Translations under genes and position numbers: made by a program
The notes under the pieces: generated by a model
Databases searched by the model: none
Told to the model about the DNA's origin: nothing
The model's input: only the letters and a program-made list of their open reading frames with translations
Shown here: piece by piece, positions 10,661 to 22,868 of the stretch
How positions within the stretch are numbered: position 1 is the first letter of the stretch
Layout of the letters: each line of letters begins with the position of its first letter
Assembly: GCA_003550305.1 (NCBI GenBank)
Contig: QKYT01000079.1
Coordinates: 89,286-127,547, forward strand
Origin: Glomus cerebriforme
Lineage: Eukaryota > Glomeromycota > Glomeromycetes > Glomerales > Glomeraceae
Direction of reading: 5' to 3'
Length of the DNA stretch: 38,262 nt

Positions 10661-13078
10661 ATGTATTGTAATAAATGTGGTAATGAATATACGAATGAAA
10701 CAAATATAATGTATAAATGGTGTAAACAATGTAATACAAATTATTTTAAAAATAATTTTACAAACTGGACTAGTGGAATAGAAAAAATTGATAATTTCAT
10801 TCAAGAAATGCAATTAAAAATCAATTCTCCTTTTGATATAATATTTGAATGGATATCTTATAATCAATTTATTTACATTAAAGAAATAGCAAATTTTGAT
10901 TTTACTACTGTATATTCTGCAACATGGAAACATGGTTTATTAAAATATAATATTAATAAAAATGAATATACAAGAATTTGTAATAGAAATGTTGCTTTAA
11001 AATGTTTAGATAATTCATCAAATATGACTATCAAATTATTGGATGAGGTGAGTTCTTTATCATTACTATTTACATATTCTTTATATAATAACAATATATG
11101 TATTATATTTTGTTAGGTTAAAGCACATTTAAATCATAATAGAATCTATGGAATATCTCAAAATCCAGATACAAAGAATTATATTATGGTTCTTCAAGAT
11201 GAATGTTGTATAAAATGTGATAAAATATATACTAATACGGATAAATGGTGTAAACAATGTACAATCAATGACCTGAAAAAAAATACTAGCGGAAATGAGG
11301 AAATTGATAATTTTATTCAAGATATGCAATTAAAAATCAATAAACCAAACGAAATAGAATTTGAATGGATACCATATGATCAATTTAATGAATTTAAAGT
11401 AATAAATAAAGGTGATTTTATTGCAGTATATTCAGCTGTATGGAAGAATGGTCCATTATATTGGGAATATTGGAATAGAAAATATATAAGAATAATTGAT
11501 AAAAAAGTTGCTTTAATATGCTTAAATTATTCGGCTAATATATTTCTAAATAAGGTATGGAATGTTTTATTAATAATTTAAATAAAATTCATTATTAATT
11601 ATTTTTATTATTTATTTAATAGGTTAAAGAACATTTAATTGATAATAATATTGAAACATATGGGATATCTCAAAATCCAGATACAAAAGATTATATCTTA
11701 GTTCTTCATAATGATTATTGTATGGAATATAATGATAAAATATGCGAAATATCTTGTAAAAATTGTGCTGAAAAATATACTAATAAGTATAAATGGTGTA
11801 GACAATGTCAAATTAATAATTTAAAAGTAAATTTCATAAATTGGACTAGCAAAAATGAAAAAATTGATGATGTAATTAAAGAAATGCAGTTAAAGATTAA
11901 TTCTCACCTTAATATAGTATTTGAATGGATACCATATAATCAATTTAATTATATTAAGGAAATAGGAAAAGGTGGTTTTGCTACAGTATATTCAGCAATA
12001 TGGAAAGATGGTCCATTAAAATATGATGTTGATGAGAAAATATATACAAGAGTTTTAAACAAAAAGGTTGCTTTGAAATGTTTAGATGATTCACAAAATA
12101 AGGCTGATAAATTTCTAAATGAGGTATGAATTTTTTTATAAATTTAGCATACTTATACAAATGAAATATCTTTTTTTTCTACAATGTATTAATATGTATT
12201 TTTTTAAAAAAAATTAGGTTAAAGAATATTCAATTAATACAATGAATGATATTCTTAATGTATATGGAATATCTCAAAATCCAGACACAAAAGATTATAT
12301 TATGGTTCTTGAATATGCAGAAGGTGGAAATTTTAATAATTGGATAAATGAAAATTATAAAGATTTTAATTGGAAAAATAAAATACAAACATTATTAAAT
12401 ATCAGTAATGGTCTTAAAGAAATTCACCAAAAACAGATGGTTCATCGTGATTTTCATACAGGAAATATATTATTTTTAACAAAAAATTTGAATATCTTTA
12501 GTAAAAAATCATTATATATTTCGGATATGGGATTATGTGGAAAAGTGGATAATATGATTGAAACGAAAGTTTGTGGTGTTATAACTTATATGGCTCCTGA
12601 AATATTAAGAGGAAAACTTTATACTCAATCTGCAGATATATACAGTTTCGGTATGATTATGTATTTTACTGCAACTGGAAAACAACCTTTTTCTGATCGT
12701 GCTCATGATGAAATTTTAGCAATAAATATATGTAATGGACTTAGACCTGAAATAAATGAACTAGAAGCACCAGAATGTTATATTGATTTAATGAAAAGAT
12801 GTTGGGACTCAAATCCAGATAATAGACCAAATGCTACTGAAATACATAAATTAATTGAATCATTTTATAAATCCTATAATTCATATACAAAAGGAGAATC
12901 ATTTATAATTGAAATTAAAAAGCAATTTAAAGAAGCGGAAAATTATAGAAAATTACATTCCTCTAATTTTAAGAAAGACAAACTACATCCACAAGCTATT
13001 TATACATCAAGATTACTAAGCCCTATTACACCAAAATTTGATAATTCCGAATGTTTTGACTGTTCAATCATTAATTGA
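10661..13078 (+). CDS. Multi-N-lobe TKL kinase K2 (three zinc-ribbon/N-lobe modules, one C-lobe)
   Basis: Four exons (10661-11047, 11117-11554, 11623-12123, 12218-13078) separated by introns of 69, 68 and 94 nt, all phase 0, encode 728 residues. Exon 1 gives a Cys4 ribbon, the NWTSG linker and kinase strands beta1-3. Exons 2 and 3 each start with GTTAAA (Val-Lys), carry the hinge segment YGISQNPDTK(N/D)YI, then a new ribbon, linker and beta1-3. Exon 4 carries the last hinge and the whole C-lobe: VHRDFHTGN (D520), SDMGLC, MAPEILRG and SFGMIMYF. N-lobe 1 has lost the glycine loop (ANFDFTTV) but keeps K in VALKC; N-lobe 2 has KGDFIAV and VALIC (Lys to Ile); N-lobe 3 has intact GKGGFATV and VALKC. 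So only the C-lobe-proximal module can form a normal ATP site. Introns at the same position and acceptors of the same form indicate exon duplication. No frame is broken, so the gene looks functional. Exon joins are my inference from splice signals and frame. Confidence 0.82.
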
Positions 13079-13873
13079 TTCCAACTAAATATATATAAAA
13101 TTATAGTGTATTATACTATTAAAATATGATTAGTTTTACTAAAAAGTTTAGAATCATGTATTTATTATAGCGAACTCATAAATTCTCAATTCTCGCTATC
13201 TAAACTGAGGCACAAGATAGATATTTTATTACAATTTTAATATTTATTTTTTTATTATGGTATATTAATATATAGTTTTTGTTCAACACTGATTATAGAG
13301 TACATGTAAATTTTCTTTTACATAATAAAGTCAGTTTGTAATTGAGCAAATTTTTATAACCATCTTTAATATTTATATTACCAAAAATTAGTGACTTTTA
13401 AAGATGATACCAAAGAACTATATGTAATAAAATTCAATCGTAAACAGACAAAAATAAGAAAACTCATAAATTCTTGATTATTTTTATGATTTGAAATAAA
13501 TTATGATAACATTGAATAAATGTAAATGTACATATGACTATAAACTTTTATATCAAAGTCAATTTATATCTCAATTAAGAACAATAAGTTATTCAGAATA
13601 TTTTCAATATTTCAATATTCAATAAATTAATATATTTTGATGTTATTGATGTGAACAAATTCAATATAATCATTTTATCAATTTACATTTGTCATCTCAA
13701 AAATTCATGCAAAAGTTTTATCTAGTTCTTCCCATTATAAAATAAATTCAAATAAGTTATGCGATAATCACTGTAAATAAATAATTCTTTTGTGATCAAA
13801 TCCTCTGAAAGGTGCAATTTTAAGTTTGCAATTAATTAACAAATCTTACGAAACTAAAATTATACATATTTTA
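13079..13873. other. 3' flank of K2, partly shared with K4 and K3
   Basis: No gene. Around 13281-13345 the sequence TTCAACACTGATTATAGAG followed by a T-rich block and ATAAAGTCAGT matches, on the other strand, about 24545-24615 downstream of K4. A weaker match (TTCAACAGTGATTA) lies at about 23690 downstream of K3. The duplicated unit therefore extended past the 3' end of the kinase genes. Confidence 0.55.
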
Positions 13874-14038
13874 GGGCTTGGAACTGGTCCAAAAAATCTG
13901 GCATTAAAATTTGGCCAGAATTAACATGTAAAAAATAATTGCGCTAAAAAAGATAAACTTTGGCCAGCATTAAATTTGACCGGAATTAACTTACAATTTT
14001 TTTAACGCAACAATATGGTTAATTTAACCAGTTAAAAT
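13874..14038. mobile_element. Truncated copy of the GGCTTGGAAC MITE
   Basis: It starts GGGCTTGGAACTGGTCC, nearly the inverted-repeat end of the complete MITE at 22872-23176. It shares the internal blocks GGCATTAAAATTTGGCCAG, GACCGGAATTAAC and TTAATTTAACCAGTTAA. The far terminus is missing and the middle is shortened. Non-coding. Confidence 0.65.
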
Positions 14039-15384
14039 TTTTAATTATACTTCTGTAAGAGTGGAAAGAATTTCTTATAATATCATATTTTGAAAAAGTT
14101 CAAATTCACAAAAATAAAAATATTTTAGAGTTTCAAGTGATTCACCTATGTTTTCAATGAAACATTTATTCTGAATTAAAGTTAAAATTATTCTTTTCAA
14201 TAAATTCTATGAAGTTTCACTGCCGTGACAGTCAAACATTTTACATGATTTTGGCTAAACATTCTCAAGTTATTTGCAATTACCCTATCTAAAATTGTTT
14301 ATAATAATGACCTTACTCTTCTGATCATATTCTTCTTTCCCATTCTTATTGATTGTAAACATGATGAGAATTATGGTAATTAAACGAAAATTTTCTAAAT
14401 TTGTATATCATAAACTTCATTGGAAATCTGTAGAATTCTTGAGATTTACTAGAAATTCAATAAATTATTAATAGTGCATTATAACTGTACAAAAATATAT
14501 CAATATTAACATTAAATATATAGAACATCTATGAGAAATCGTAATAAATATAAAATATAAGTATTTTTATAAACAAATTAAAATAGTACTAAGATTGAAT
14601 ATATGACATATTAGCCATGCTGTGTTCGGTTAGTAAGTAAAAAAAAAAAAAAATCAAATTTAAAATTAATTGAAAGATGGTAAGGTAAAAGATATACTGT
14701 ATACAATTAAAAAATATTTTTAACAAACCTTCAATTAATCCACATGTGACCTTAAATTCTGTGGATCCATTCCAACTTTTCAAGTATTTCGTCATAGGAT
14801 ATTCAGAAAATTTTGGTTTACTTGATGGTCTAATAAATGAATAAAATCATATCAATCTATTAAATTTCATGCAGCAAATCTTCAAACACAAAGTACGATA
14901 TAATATTTATTTGATATATTAGATATATAATCATTTGGTATTTGTATTATGTTCACGTCTTGTAAACAATTTATTATTGGTTTTTGTTTATTCATTTTCA
15001 GTAAATATAATAATTAAAAAAAAAATAAAGTAATATTGTATTTGAATTATTGAAATTATATCTTCAACTAAGTAATAAACTAAAAATTAAAATAATAACT
15101 ATTTATCCTTCTATATCTATTATATCTATTTCTAATTGATCAATTCTGATTTTTTGTTATTATATCCATTTCTTTATTGTCCTTTATCCCACCCATATAC
15201 CCAATTTTTCGTATTATATTCTATTTATCTTACACCTTACACCTTACTCCTATATTATTTGATTTATTATTATTTCTCCCTTTGTTCATAATTGAAATTT
15301 CCTGGATTCACTTTAGACTTTGAATAAACTCAAGTTGTGAAATTTTCTGTTCTGAATCTCCTTTTATGTTTGTTTCATCAATTT
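14039..15384. other. AT-rich intergenic stretch
   Basis: A minus-strand frame at 14795-14589 has about 25 protein-like codons (TKYLKSWNGSTEFKVTCG) and then turns into low-complexity sequence; it may be a relic exon of an unknown gene. The part 15060-15310 is strongly T/C-biased on the plus strand. Nothing else is recognised. Confidence 0.35.
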
Positions 15385-15660
15385 ATTACATGTTGGCTTA
15401 TTCTTTTTGCAATGTTCTCGTGTATATCAGCATTTTGCTGCACATATGGTGGTGCTCTTCTATCAATTCCTTTAAGTTTCAGCCTTGCGACTATACTCTC
15501 CTGGAACTCAAACACTTTGATTTCCTTTTTCTTTCAATTTACAAAGAATTCTATTATTTGTTCTGTTATTAAAAATGTTCATCATTTTTATTATCTTTTC
15601 TTCTTGGTGTCTTTTTCATAAACTGTTTCTGCCTGAGTTGTAATGTTTTGTTTTTGTCCT
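15385..15660 (-). pseudogene. Unidentified decayed reading frame
   Basis: On the minus strand two overlapping open stretches of normal amino-acid composition appear, shifted by one frame. The first is basic (KKTPRRKDNKNDEHF, near 15600). The second includes VFEFQESIVARLKLK and GIDRRAPPYVQQNADIHEN and stops near 15390. Base composition is less AT-biased than the surroundings. I do not recognise the family; a mobile-element protein is possible because the stretch abuts repeat copy D. Confidence 0.3.
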
Positions 15661-15734
15661 TAAAATGAATCCAAATTAAATCATTAAATCTTCATTTTCT
15701 CCAAATCTGGATGGGTGTTTGTATTACATGAGCT

Positions 15735-16245
15735 CATAAATAAAATAAGGAAATGGAAATGGAATTCTAGTCTAAACCAAACCAGCCAGATCTGACCGGT
15801 CTTTCCTTGCCTGATACGAAGAAGACCTCTATATACAGTATAAGGAAGAGAAGAGGAAGTTTAAAGGAATTTAAAAAAAAAATACCAAACCCGCCAGATA
15901 GAAGATACTCAACTAACTGACTGGTATTACTGGTTTCCTTGCCTGATAGAGGAAGNCCTCATATACAGTATAAGGAAGATAATAAGGAGTTTATTAAAGT
16001 AAGGGAATAGTTGGAGTAGTTGTTAAAAAGGACAGAGAGAAAATAAATTTTGAATAATAATTAGGTAGCAATCCATCTTGCTGATAAAGTATTTTTAAAA
16101 TGAGTTCTAAGGATATTTTAATGTATATAATATGATGATTAAAAAAAATAATATGGAATTTTGGAGGTATTTATATAATTAAAGGATATTAATATAAAAA
16201 TGAGTCAAAATTATCAATAATACAATAATAAATTACATTACGCAA
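15735..16245 (-). repeat. Repeat family copy D (two tandem units)
   Basis: Read on the minus strand this matches the right arm from about 34400 to 34930. It shares TTTATTATTGTAT, TTTGA(C/G)TCATTTTTATAT, ATAAATACC and the CTCTCT.../ACTACTCC stretch. It holds two tandem units with TTCCTTATACTGTATAT and GATACGAAGAAGACC-like cores, seen as ATATACAGTATAAGG at 15832 and 15962. The match fades beyond 15750, so this is a truncated copy. One undetermined base lies at 15956. Confidence 0.7.
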
Positions 16246-16699
16246 AGTTCCGATTATAGTTTGTTAATGACTCATTATTTCTCCCTAATATTCAAACTTC
16301 TGATCAAAAAGGCCTAATTGAGAACCAAATATGGAATTTAATTTGCCGCGTGATATACTGTATAAGAAATATGACTTCTTTTTTATACCTGTTGTAACCC
16401 AAACGCCAAATCCGACTTGGAATATCTCAAATCAAACTTATGTCCAAATTTAACCATACCCAAACTAAATATTTAACTTTTTTTAGAAAAATATTGAAAA
16501 ACTTTATATGAGGACTTATACTGACAACTTTAAGTTATTCCAATTCGAAATTGTTATTGGTATTAAAGATTTAAAGTTAAAAAGATTAATTCCAAAATTA
16601 CTATACTTTTTTAATTTTAATAAATCTTTTCTAGTTACTAAAAAAGATTACATGTTGATAGAATCACAGTCTGGAATACTTCATATTACTATCGTCTAA
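16246..16699. other. Spacer between copy D and the left arm
   Basis: A 63-codon frame at 16508-16699 has no motif and lies in AT-rich DNA; I treat it as chance. A slightly GC-richer patch at 16385-16450 has no partner in the window. Confidence 0.35.
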
Positions 16700-18231
16700 A
16701 ATATCTTAATTTTATAAAGACAAATTGCTGTAAATGGACTGGTAAAAAGGTTGAGAATTGAAAGAAAATGCATAATGTTATTTGTGTAATGTTATTGAAA
16801 TAAACTTCTTGCAATCTTTTTTTTTTTACACAAAGAAATTTTAAAAAATGAAAGCACAATTTAAAGGATAAATTGGATAAATTGTATCATCGAATACATA
16901 AATTGATTTTTTTTCTTTGCTAATTAAATATTGATTATTATTTTAATATTTCGACGCAGCACAATTTCTATACAGTCATGTTTCGCAATTATAAATAAGA
17001 TTATCCATTAAATTATCCAGCCGAAACGATTTACGAAATAATATTTAACATGATAATAGTGAATAGAAATTAATTAATAAAAAAAAGTTTATTTATTGTT
17101 TTCTTATTTTTAAAGAAATACATTAAATAAATGTTTTTTTTTCATAATTATTATTAATTAGTTCATTTGATTTTTTAAAAATTAAAAATAAAAATATCCA
17201 GTTTAATTAAATGTCTTTAAGCTATTCTATCTTAACAAATCTAAAATAATTTACTAATTGTTATTCAAGTACTGTTTACTATTTTATCCAATTCTATTAA
17301 CAATCTTAATACTCTCCATTCATATATAATTTTGTTATATTTTTTCCATCTTCTAATTTTTTTTTTAATTTACATCATTATTTCTTTTTATTTCTAGTTT
17401 ATCACATTTTTGTTTTTTGTATGTTTCATAACGATAGAACTTATTATTCTCCATTTTATTTTTTTGGTATACTGTTATTTTCCGATTCTCCAGATATTTT
17501 TTCATAAGTAATCTCCAATAGTCCTGGTAGTTTCTTATTTCTATCAGTATAATTTTCTTCTTTATATACTTTTCCTCAAATTGTTCTTTCCATTTTTTTT
17601 CTGTGCATTTCAGTTTTTAGCTTTTCCTCATTCTTTCTCATTGAAATTCTTTATTTTCAATTATCTCCTTAATATTCATCAATTCTTTATTCATTTATTA
17701 TCCAATTTTAGTTGTTGCATTCTTATTATTGCATAGATTGTATATTTGTGTTATCCTTAGACTCTTTGTCTTTACTATTTAAAAGGTCTAATATGACTCT
17801 GCATTTAGTGGAACTATGGTCCACTTAACTTGACCAGTGACAACAACAACCAGGAGAATCGGTCAACCAATACATACGCTTTAGCCATCTAGGAGTTATA
17901 CCAACGAGGTGTGTTCGTCTATCCAGACAACATTTAAGCTCAGAAGTTTTATCTCCAGTTTGCTTTCGGAACTATATGTCACGATCAAATCCTTTCCTTC
18001 TTTTTTTTTCTGCTTTATATATTTTGTTTCTTCATTTTCTGTTAATAAATTGTTTCCTTCTTATTAGTTTGTCTTATTAAATCCAATAATATTTAATCAT
18101 CTTATTTTTAGGAAAAGTAGGTTTCAAGTTTCATTATTTCACAGCTATTCGCAACTAGTAATAGACTGTTTGCTAACAGATGGTATCTTTAGAGTTACCA
18201 GATTTTTGAAATTTAAATGAAATAAGCGAAG

Positions 18232-18445
18232 AGGAAATTCTAATCTAAACCAACCAGCCAGTTAGGAGAACTATCTGACCGGCTTTCCTTGCCTGATATG
18301 AGGAAGATATCATATACAGTATAAGGAAGTTAAGAGGGAGTTTAAAGGANANAAAAAAAAACCAACCACCAGTTAGGAGGTACTCAACTATCTGACCGGC
18401 CTGATACAAGAAAGTTCTAATATACAGTATAAGGAAGATAAGGGG
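18232..18445 (-). repeat. Two ~110-bp tandem units inside the left arm
   Basis: Units are marked by ATATACAGTATAAGGAAG at 18312 and 18422 (the complement of CTTCCTTATACTGTATAT). Each is followed or preceded by an AACCAACCA(G)CCAGTTAGGAG block and GCCTGATA. Two Ns at 18350-18352 sit at the unit boundary. The right arm holds three such units. Confidence 0.7.
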
Positions 18446-20299
18446 GAGTTTAGAAGGGTAGAAGGAGTAGAAGGAGTAGTTTTTAAAAAAGAATTTTAAA
18501 GAGAAAATAAAATTGTGATAATAATATAATTAAAGATACCATATGAAAATTAATACGAAATATTGAAAAAAAGAGGTATTTATATATTTAAAAATAAAAA
18601 TTAGTCAAAATTAATAATACAATAGCATGATGAAGTCGCATCATGCAGATTTCTATATAATTTTATATGTCATGCAAAATTAATTTGTCATAATAATTAC
18701 AGTTTAATAAAAAAATTTTTATAATTTTACTACATGACATAAATTTTCAAAGTCTGATAATCTTCATTGAAGAAATTTCAAGATCAAAATTAAGACTGTT
18801 TTTAAGTCTGGAGTAAAATTTTAACTAATTCAAGAAAATCATTAACCATGCGAAACAGTGAAAACACGGTATAATTTATCACTATAATTCGGTTATCAAC
18901 AGTTAATAGATATAGACATATAGTATAGTATCACAAAATCAATTTTTTTTCGTAATTACGTCTTTGATGAAGCTGTACAACAAAGAAATACAAAATTGGT
19001 AAATAATACAAGTAAAATGTGTATGTACTATGACACATTTGATATTTTGTTATTTACATCTATTCCATACTGGGCTTAGTACATAGACGAGTAAATTAAC
19101 TAAATTAACTAAATGATTTTTTTTGTATATTTATTACCAAATTTATTCATCACTTAATCATTAGTCATTAACTGATGATTACATAATGTAAATTTTACAA
19201 ATTATTAAAAAATTAGAAACCTTTAAAACTCCCTCTTTAACTTCCTTAATAGGATTTTCCTTATATCAGGCAAGGAAAAACTGGAGTGTCTCAGGTCATT
19301 TGTCATTTGAGTAATGAAATGAATTTATCATTTCAACCAATGAAATTTTTAATCAAAATATACGGGTTTCATTTTTATTATTATCTTTATTATTATTATT
19401 ATTATTATTATTATTGAAAACAGCACTGTATAATCGTTAACTAAAATTTTATTTTCTAAACGATTTGATGTTTTTTCATCTTTATTAGAAATATAAGGAG
19501 TGATATCAAATGTATGAGGACCTAAAAAGTATACTCTTTCCGTTGGTAGTGACTTTCTATTACTATCAAATATAAATAAGAGGCAAACTTAAGAGAACAT
19601 GATACAGTAAGAAAGTGAATACATAAAAATAATTAAAAAAAATAATTTAAATAATATTAAAAAATTTAAAAATTGTTCATACATCAAATTTTCGGGCCTT
19701 GTATTCTTTAAATCTACCGATTTTCCAAAATGATTATTCCTTATCCAAACTAATCCTATTCTCATCTCAATCATTTTTAGACTATGATACGTTTCGGTTT
19801 GTTAGACGTTTAAAAAGGTCTACAATAAACTTATCAACTTTTCTTATGAAAATTTAATAATCTTCGCCATGGAAAATGAAAATCTACTCGGGCAGAATAA
19901 TAATATAATAAATTAAATCTAATCTTTATTATTGTGCTTAAACTTTAAATTTCAAAATTAGAAGAATAGTATTTTTTCCAAATGTTGCATGTTAATGTTT
20001 TCTTTAAAGGTAAATATTATTAATGTAAAATTTTATGAATAAAATAAGGATTTCAATTTCTACACCATAAATAAGTTTATATTTATAATATTAATATAAT
20101 TTTTTATAATATGTTTAGAAAAGATGTTGTTTTGAATTTCAATAAATAAAAAAAAATTCATCTTTTACAATGCTAGCGAATTACCACAGTTTTTATATTG
20201 CATAGTACATTTATAGGCTAGAATTATGATTTTGGCCAGAGTTAACGGACTTTCGGCCAAAATTTTTTTTAGATTAACCATTTTTGTAATTTGGCGTCA

Positions 20300-20325
20300 T
20301 AGTTTCACTTACATAATCAAACTAT
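20300..20325. repeat. Hairpin at the inner end of the left arm
   Basis: ATAGTTTCACTT... ending AAACTAT forms a 7-bp terminal stem exactly where homology with the right arm (ATAGTTTGATTATTAAGTG, 32842-32867) stops. It may mark the true end of the duplicated element. Confidence 0.4.
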
Positions 20326-21786
20326 TAAATTATTTAACGAATAGTTGAATGTTGAAAGTGAAGAAATTATGGAATATAGTTCTCTTGATATTTTGTTGAT
20401 CCAAATTGGACTTATTATTTTGTCAATATTGTACGACAAATATTGCGCCACATTATGCATTCTCATTATAAACTTTGCAGCTTGCATTGATATCTGTTAA
20501 AAAAAAAATTTGAACTTCGACTTATAATAATGCATTGTAAAATCTGTGGCAATGATATGATTTTAACATGATGTAAACTATGTAATATAAATTATTTAAA
20601 AAAAAATTTTATAAAATGGACTAGTGGAGATGAAAAGATTGATAACTTTATTCAAGAAACACAATTAAAAATTGATTCTCCTTCTAATATATATTTGAAT
20701 GGATACCATATAATCAATTTTATGTATTGAAGAAACTATTAAAGATCGCATTTCTACAGTATATTCAGCAACATGAGGAGATGTCCATTGAAAAGTTTGA
20801 ACGAAGAATATACAAGAGAATCGAATAAAAATGTTGATTTAAAATGTTTAGATAATTCATAAAATGTCATTGATGAGGTATGAAATTTATATGAATTCAA
20901 CTTAATTATCTATTTTTTTTTAATATCATAATCTCTTTTTCTCATATTTTAATAGGCTAAAAAATATTTGATTAAAGCTTCAATTCTAAAAATACTTGGA
21001 CTATCTCATAATCCAGATACAAATAATTATGTTTTAGTTTTTAATCAAAGTTCATACTTTAAGAAATATTGCATGAATTGTGGTAATGACATAAATTTAT
21101 TCAGTAAACAATAAAACAAATTATTTAAAAAAGTATCTTACAATCTGGTCCAGTGGAAATGAAAATATTGATTATTTAATCAAAGAGATACAATTGAAAA
21201 TTTATGATTATGAAAAATATTTGAATGGATACCATATATTCAGTTTAATGATATCAAAGAAATAGGTAAAGATGGGTTTGATGTTATATATGCAGCAACA
21301 TGGATGAATGGCCCATTACATTATAATTATGATAAAAAAAAAAACATATAAGAAAATCAGATGAAGGAGTTGTTTTAAAAATGTTATATAATTCATCACA
21401 AAATATAACTGATGAATTTCCAAGTGAAGTATAAATTTAATATAATATTTTTGTGGGAAATTTTAAACGATACCTCCATCATCTGATGTCCTTGAGACTT
21501 AATAAATTTTCATGTCAAAAATGCTAATCACCACTCATTATCAATCATATAGCAAGTAAATGCATGGGTATTGATAATTTTTTTGTATTTCAATAGGTTA
21601 ATGCATAATTAACGATTAGGAAAAAATCATACATTAACAATCACACGATAAGAAAAGTGTCAGGTATTAAATGCATGGGGCATCGAATTATTATATTCTT
21701 AATACAGTATATACTAATTAATTAATTTTTTTGTATTCAATAGGTTAAAATATCATATGGAACAAGTAAGAAAAATGCTGATGGTA

Positions 21787-22022
21787 AGGCCAGACAAAAA
21801 AATTTTTTAAATTCTCATGACATAAAATTTTGAAAATGACCTAGCCGGCCGGCTTATTTTTTTTTATATATGTAAAAATTTTTCCATATGTAAAATTTTT
21901 TTATGCACATTGGCTCCATTATCTCATACCTAAAATCACGTGAAAAATTTTTTTTCCATTTTTTTCAAAAAACTGACACGGCTGGGTCACGAGAATCTAA
22001 TTTTTTTTTTTTTGACTGGCCT
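21787..22022. mobile_element. MITE with long inverted ends, 236 bp, inside K3
   Basis: The ends AGGCCAGACAAAAAAA (left) and TTTTTTTGACTGGCCT (right) are inverted repeats that continue inward to TTCTCATGAC / GTCACGAGAA, about 36 bp each with mismatches. The centre is AT-rich with an internal GCCGGCCGGC palindrome near 21845. No clear target duplication is visible, so the superfamily is open. It lies between the exon 2 and exon 3 remnants of K3. Confidence 0.65.
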
Positions 22023-22868
22023 AATAATAGTATTATTTATTATTATTTATATGGATTATCTCAAAATCCTGATATGAAAGATTATGTTATGGTTTTTAAT
22101 AAATACCATAAATACTATGAAAATTATTGATATAATGAATAAATGGTGTAAATAATGTACAATGAATGACTTGAAAATAAAATTTACAAACTGGACCAGT
22201 GGAAATAAAAAAATTGATAATTTCATTTAAGAAATGCAATTAAAAATTAATTCCCATCCAATATAGCATTTGAATGAATACCACACAATCAATTTAGTGA
22301 ATTATAGAAATTGGCAAAGGTGGCTTTGGCACTTCGCCACAGAATATGGACATTAGTTTACGATTATGATAAAAAGAGACAGTTAAGAGAATCGGATAAA
22401 AAAGTTGCTTTAAAATGTTTACATAATTCACAGAACATTACCAATGAATTATTTTAAATGAGGTATGAAATTTCTCATAAAATGTAACTCAAAATACTTT
22501 ACTTTTTTTAAATATAAATTATTTCTTTTTTTTAATAGGCTAAAATGTATTCAATTAATAGCCTTAATATTCTTAGAATATATGGCATTATATTCTTCAA
22601 TATGCAAAAGATGGAAATTTTAATTATTGGATGAATGAAAATTATAAAAATTTTGATTGGTCAAAGAAAATTAAAGTATTAAAAATCAAATGGTTCATCG
22701 TGATGTTCATACAGGAAATTTATTGTTTCCTTTTAGTAAAATTAGTGATTATACACGTATTTCAGATATGGGATTATGTGGTAAAGTTGATAATATAGAT
22801 AAAACGAAAATTTATGGAGTAATGTCATATGTATGTTGAAAGGAAAATAACAGCAGATATATGAGCTG

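Larger units (their letters stand above)
16700..20325 (-). repeat. Left arm of a ~3.6-kb inverted duplication
   Basis: The arm is the reverse complement of 32842-36497 along its whole length, with scattered substitutions and indels. Anchors: AAGACAAATTGCTGTAAATGG (near 16720) with 36460; AAATTATCCAGCCGAAACG (about 17015) with 36150; the tandem units at 18240-18440 with 34600-34920; CCAGTATGG/CCATACTGGG (19066) with 33990; GCCCGAGTAGA/TCTACTCGGG (19885) with 33250; and TTGGCGTCATAGTTTCAC (20290) with 32860. Both flanks diverge abruptly. This arm has two tandem units, the right arm three, and an ~85-bp piece at about 19232-19317 (TTATATCAGGCAAGGAA) is absent from the right arm. A short conserved frame (IEMRIGLVWI..NNHFG) at 19774-19700 also occurs in the right arm but is shifted downstream. 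No intact gene lies inside, so it is probably a non-autonomous or dead mobile element. Confidence 0.82.

Noticed and set aside
15337..15621. 94-codon hydrophobic plus-strand frame resembling a membrane protein
   Set aside because: Hydrophobicity comes from the T-rich strand; the opposite strand reads more protein-like though broken.
16508..16699. 63-codon frame just before the left arm
   Set aside because: No motif, AT-driven, ends at the arm border by chance.
16700..20325. Helitron or LTR element as identity of the arms
   Set aside because: No TC...CTRR ends, no LTR pair, no primer-binding site and no coding remnant of those classes was seen.
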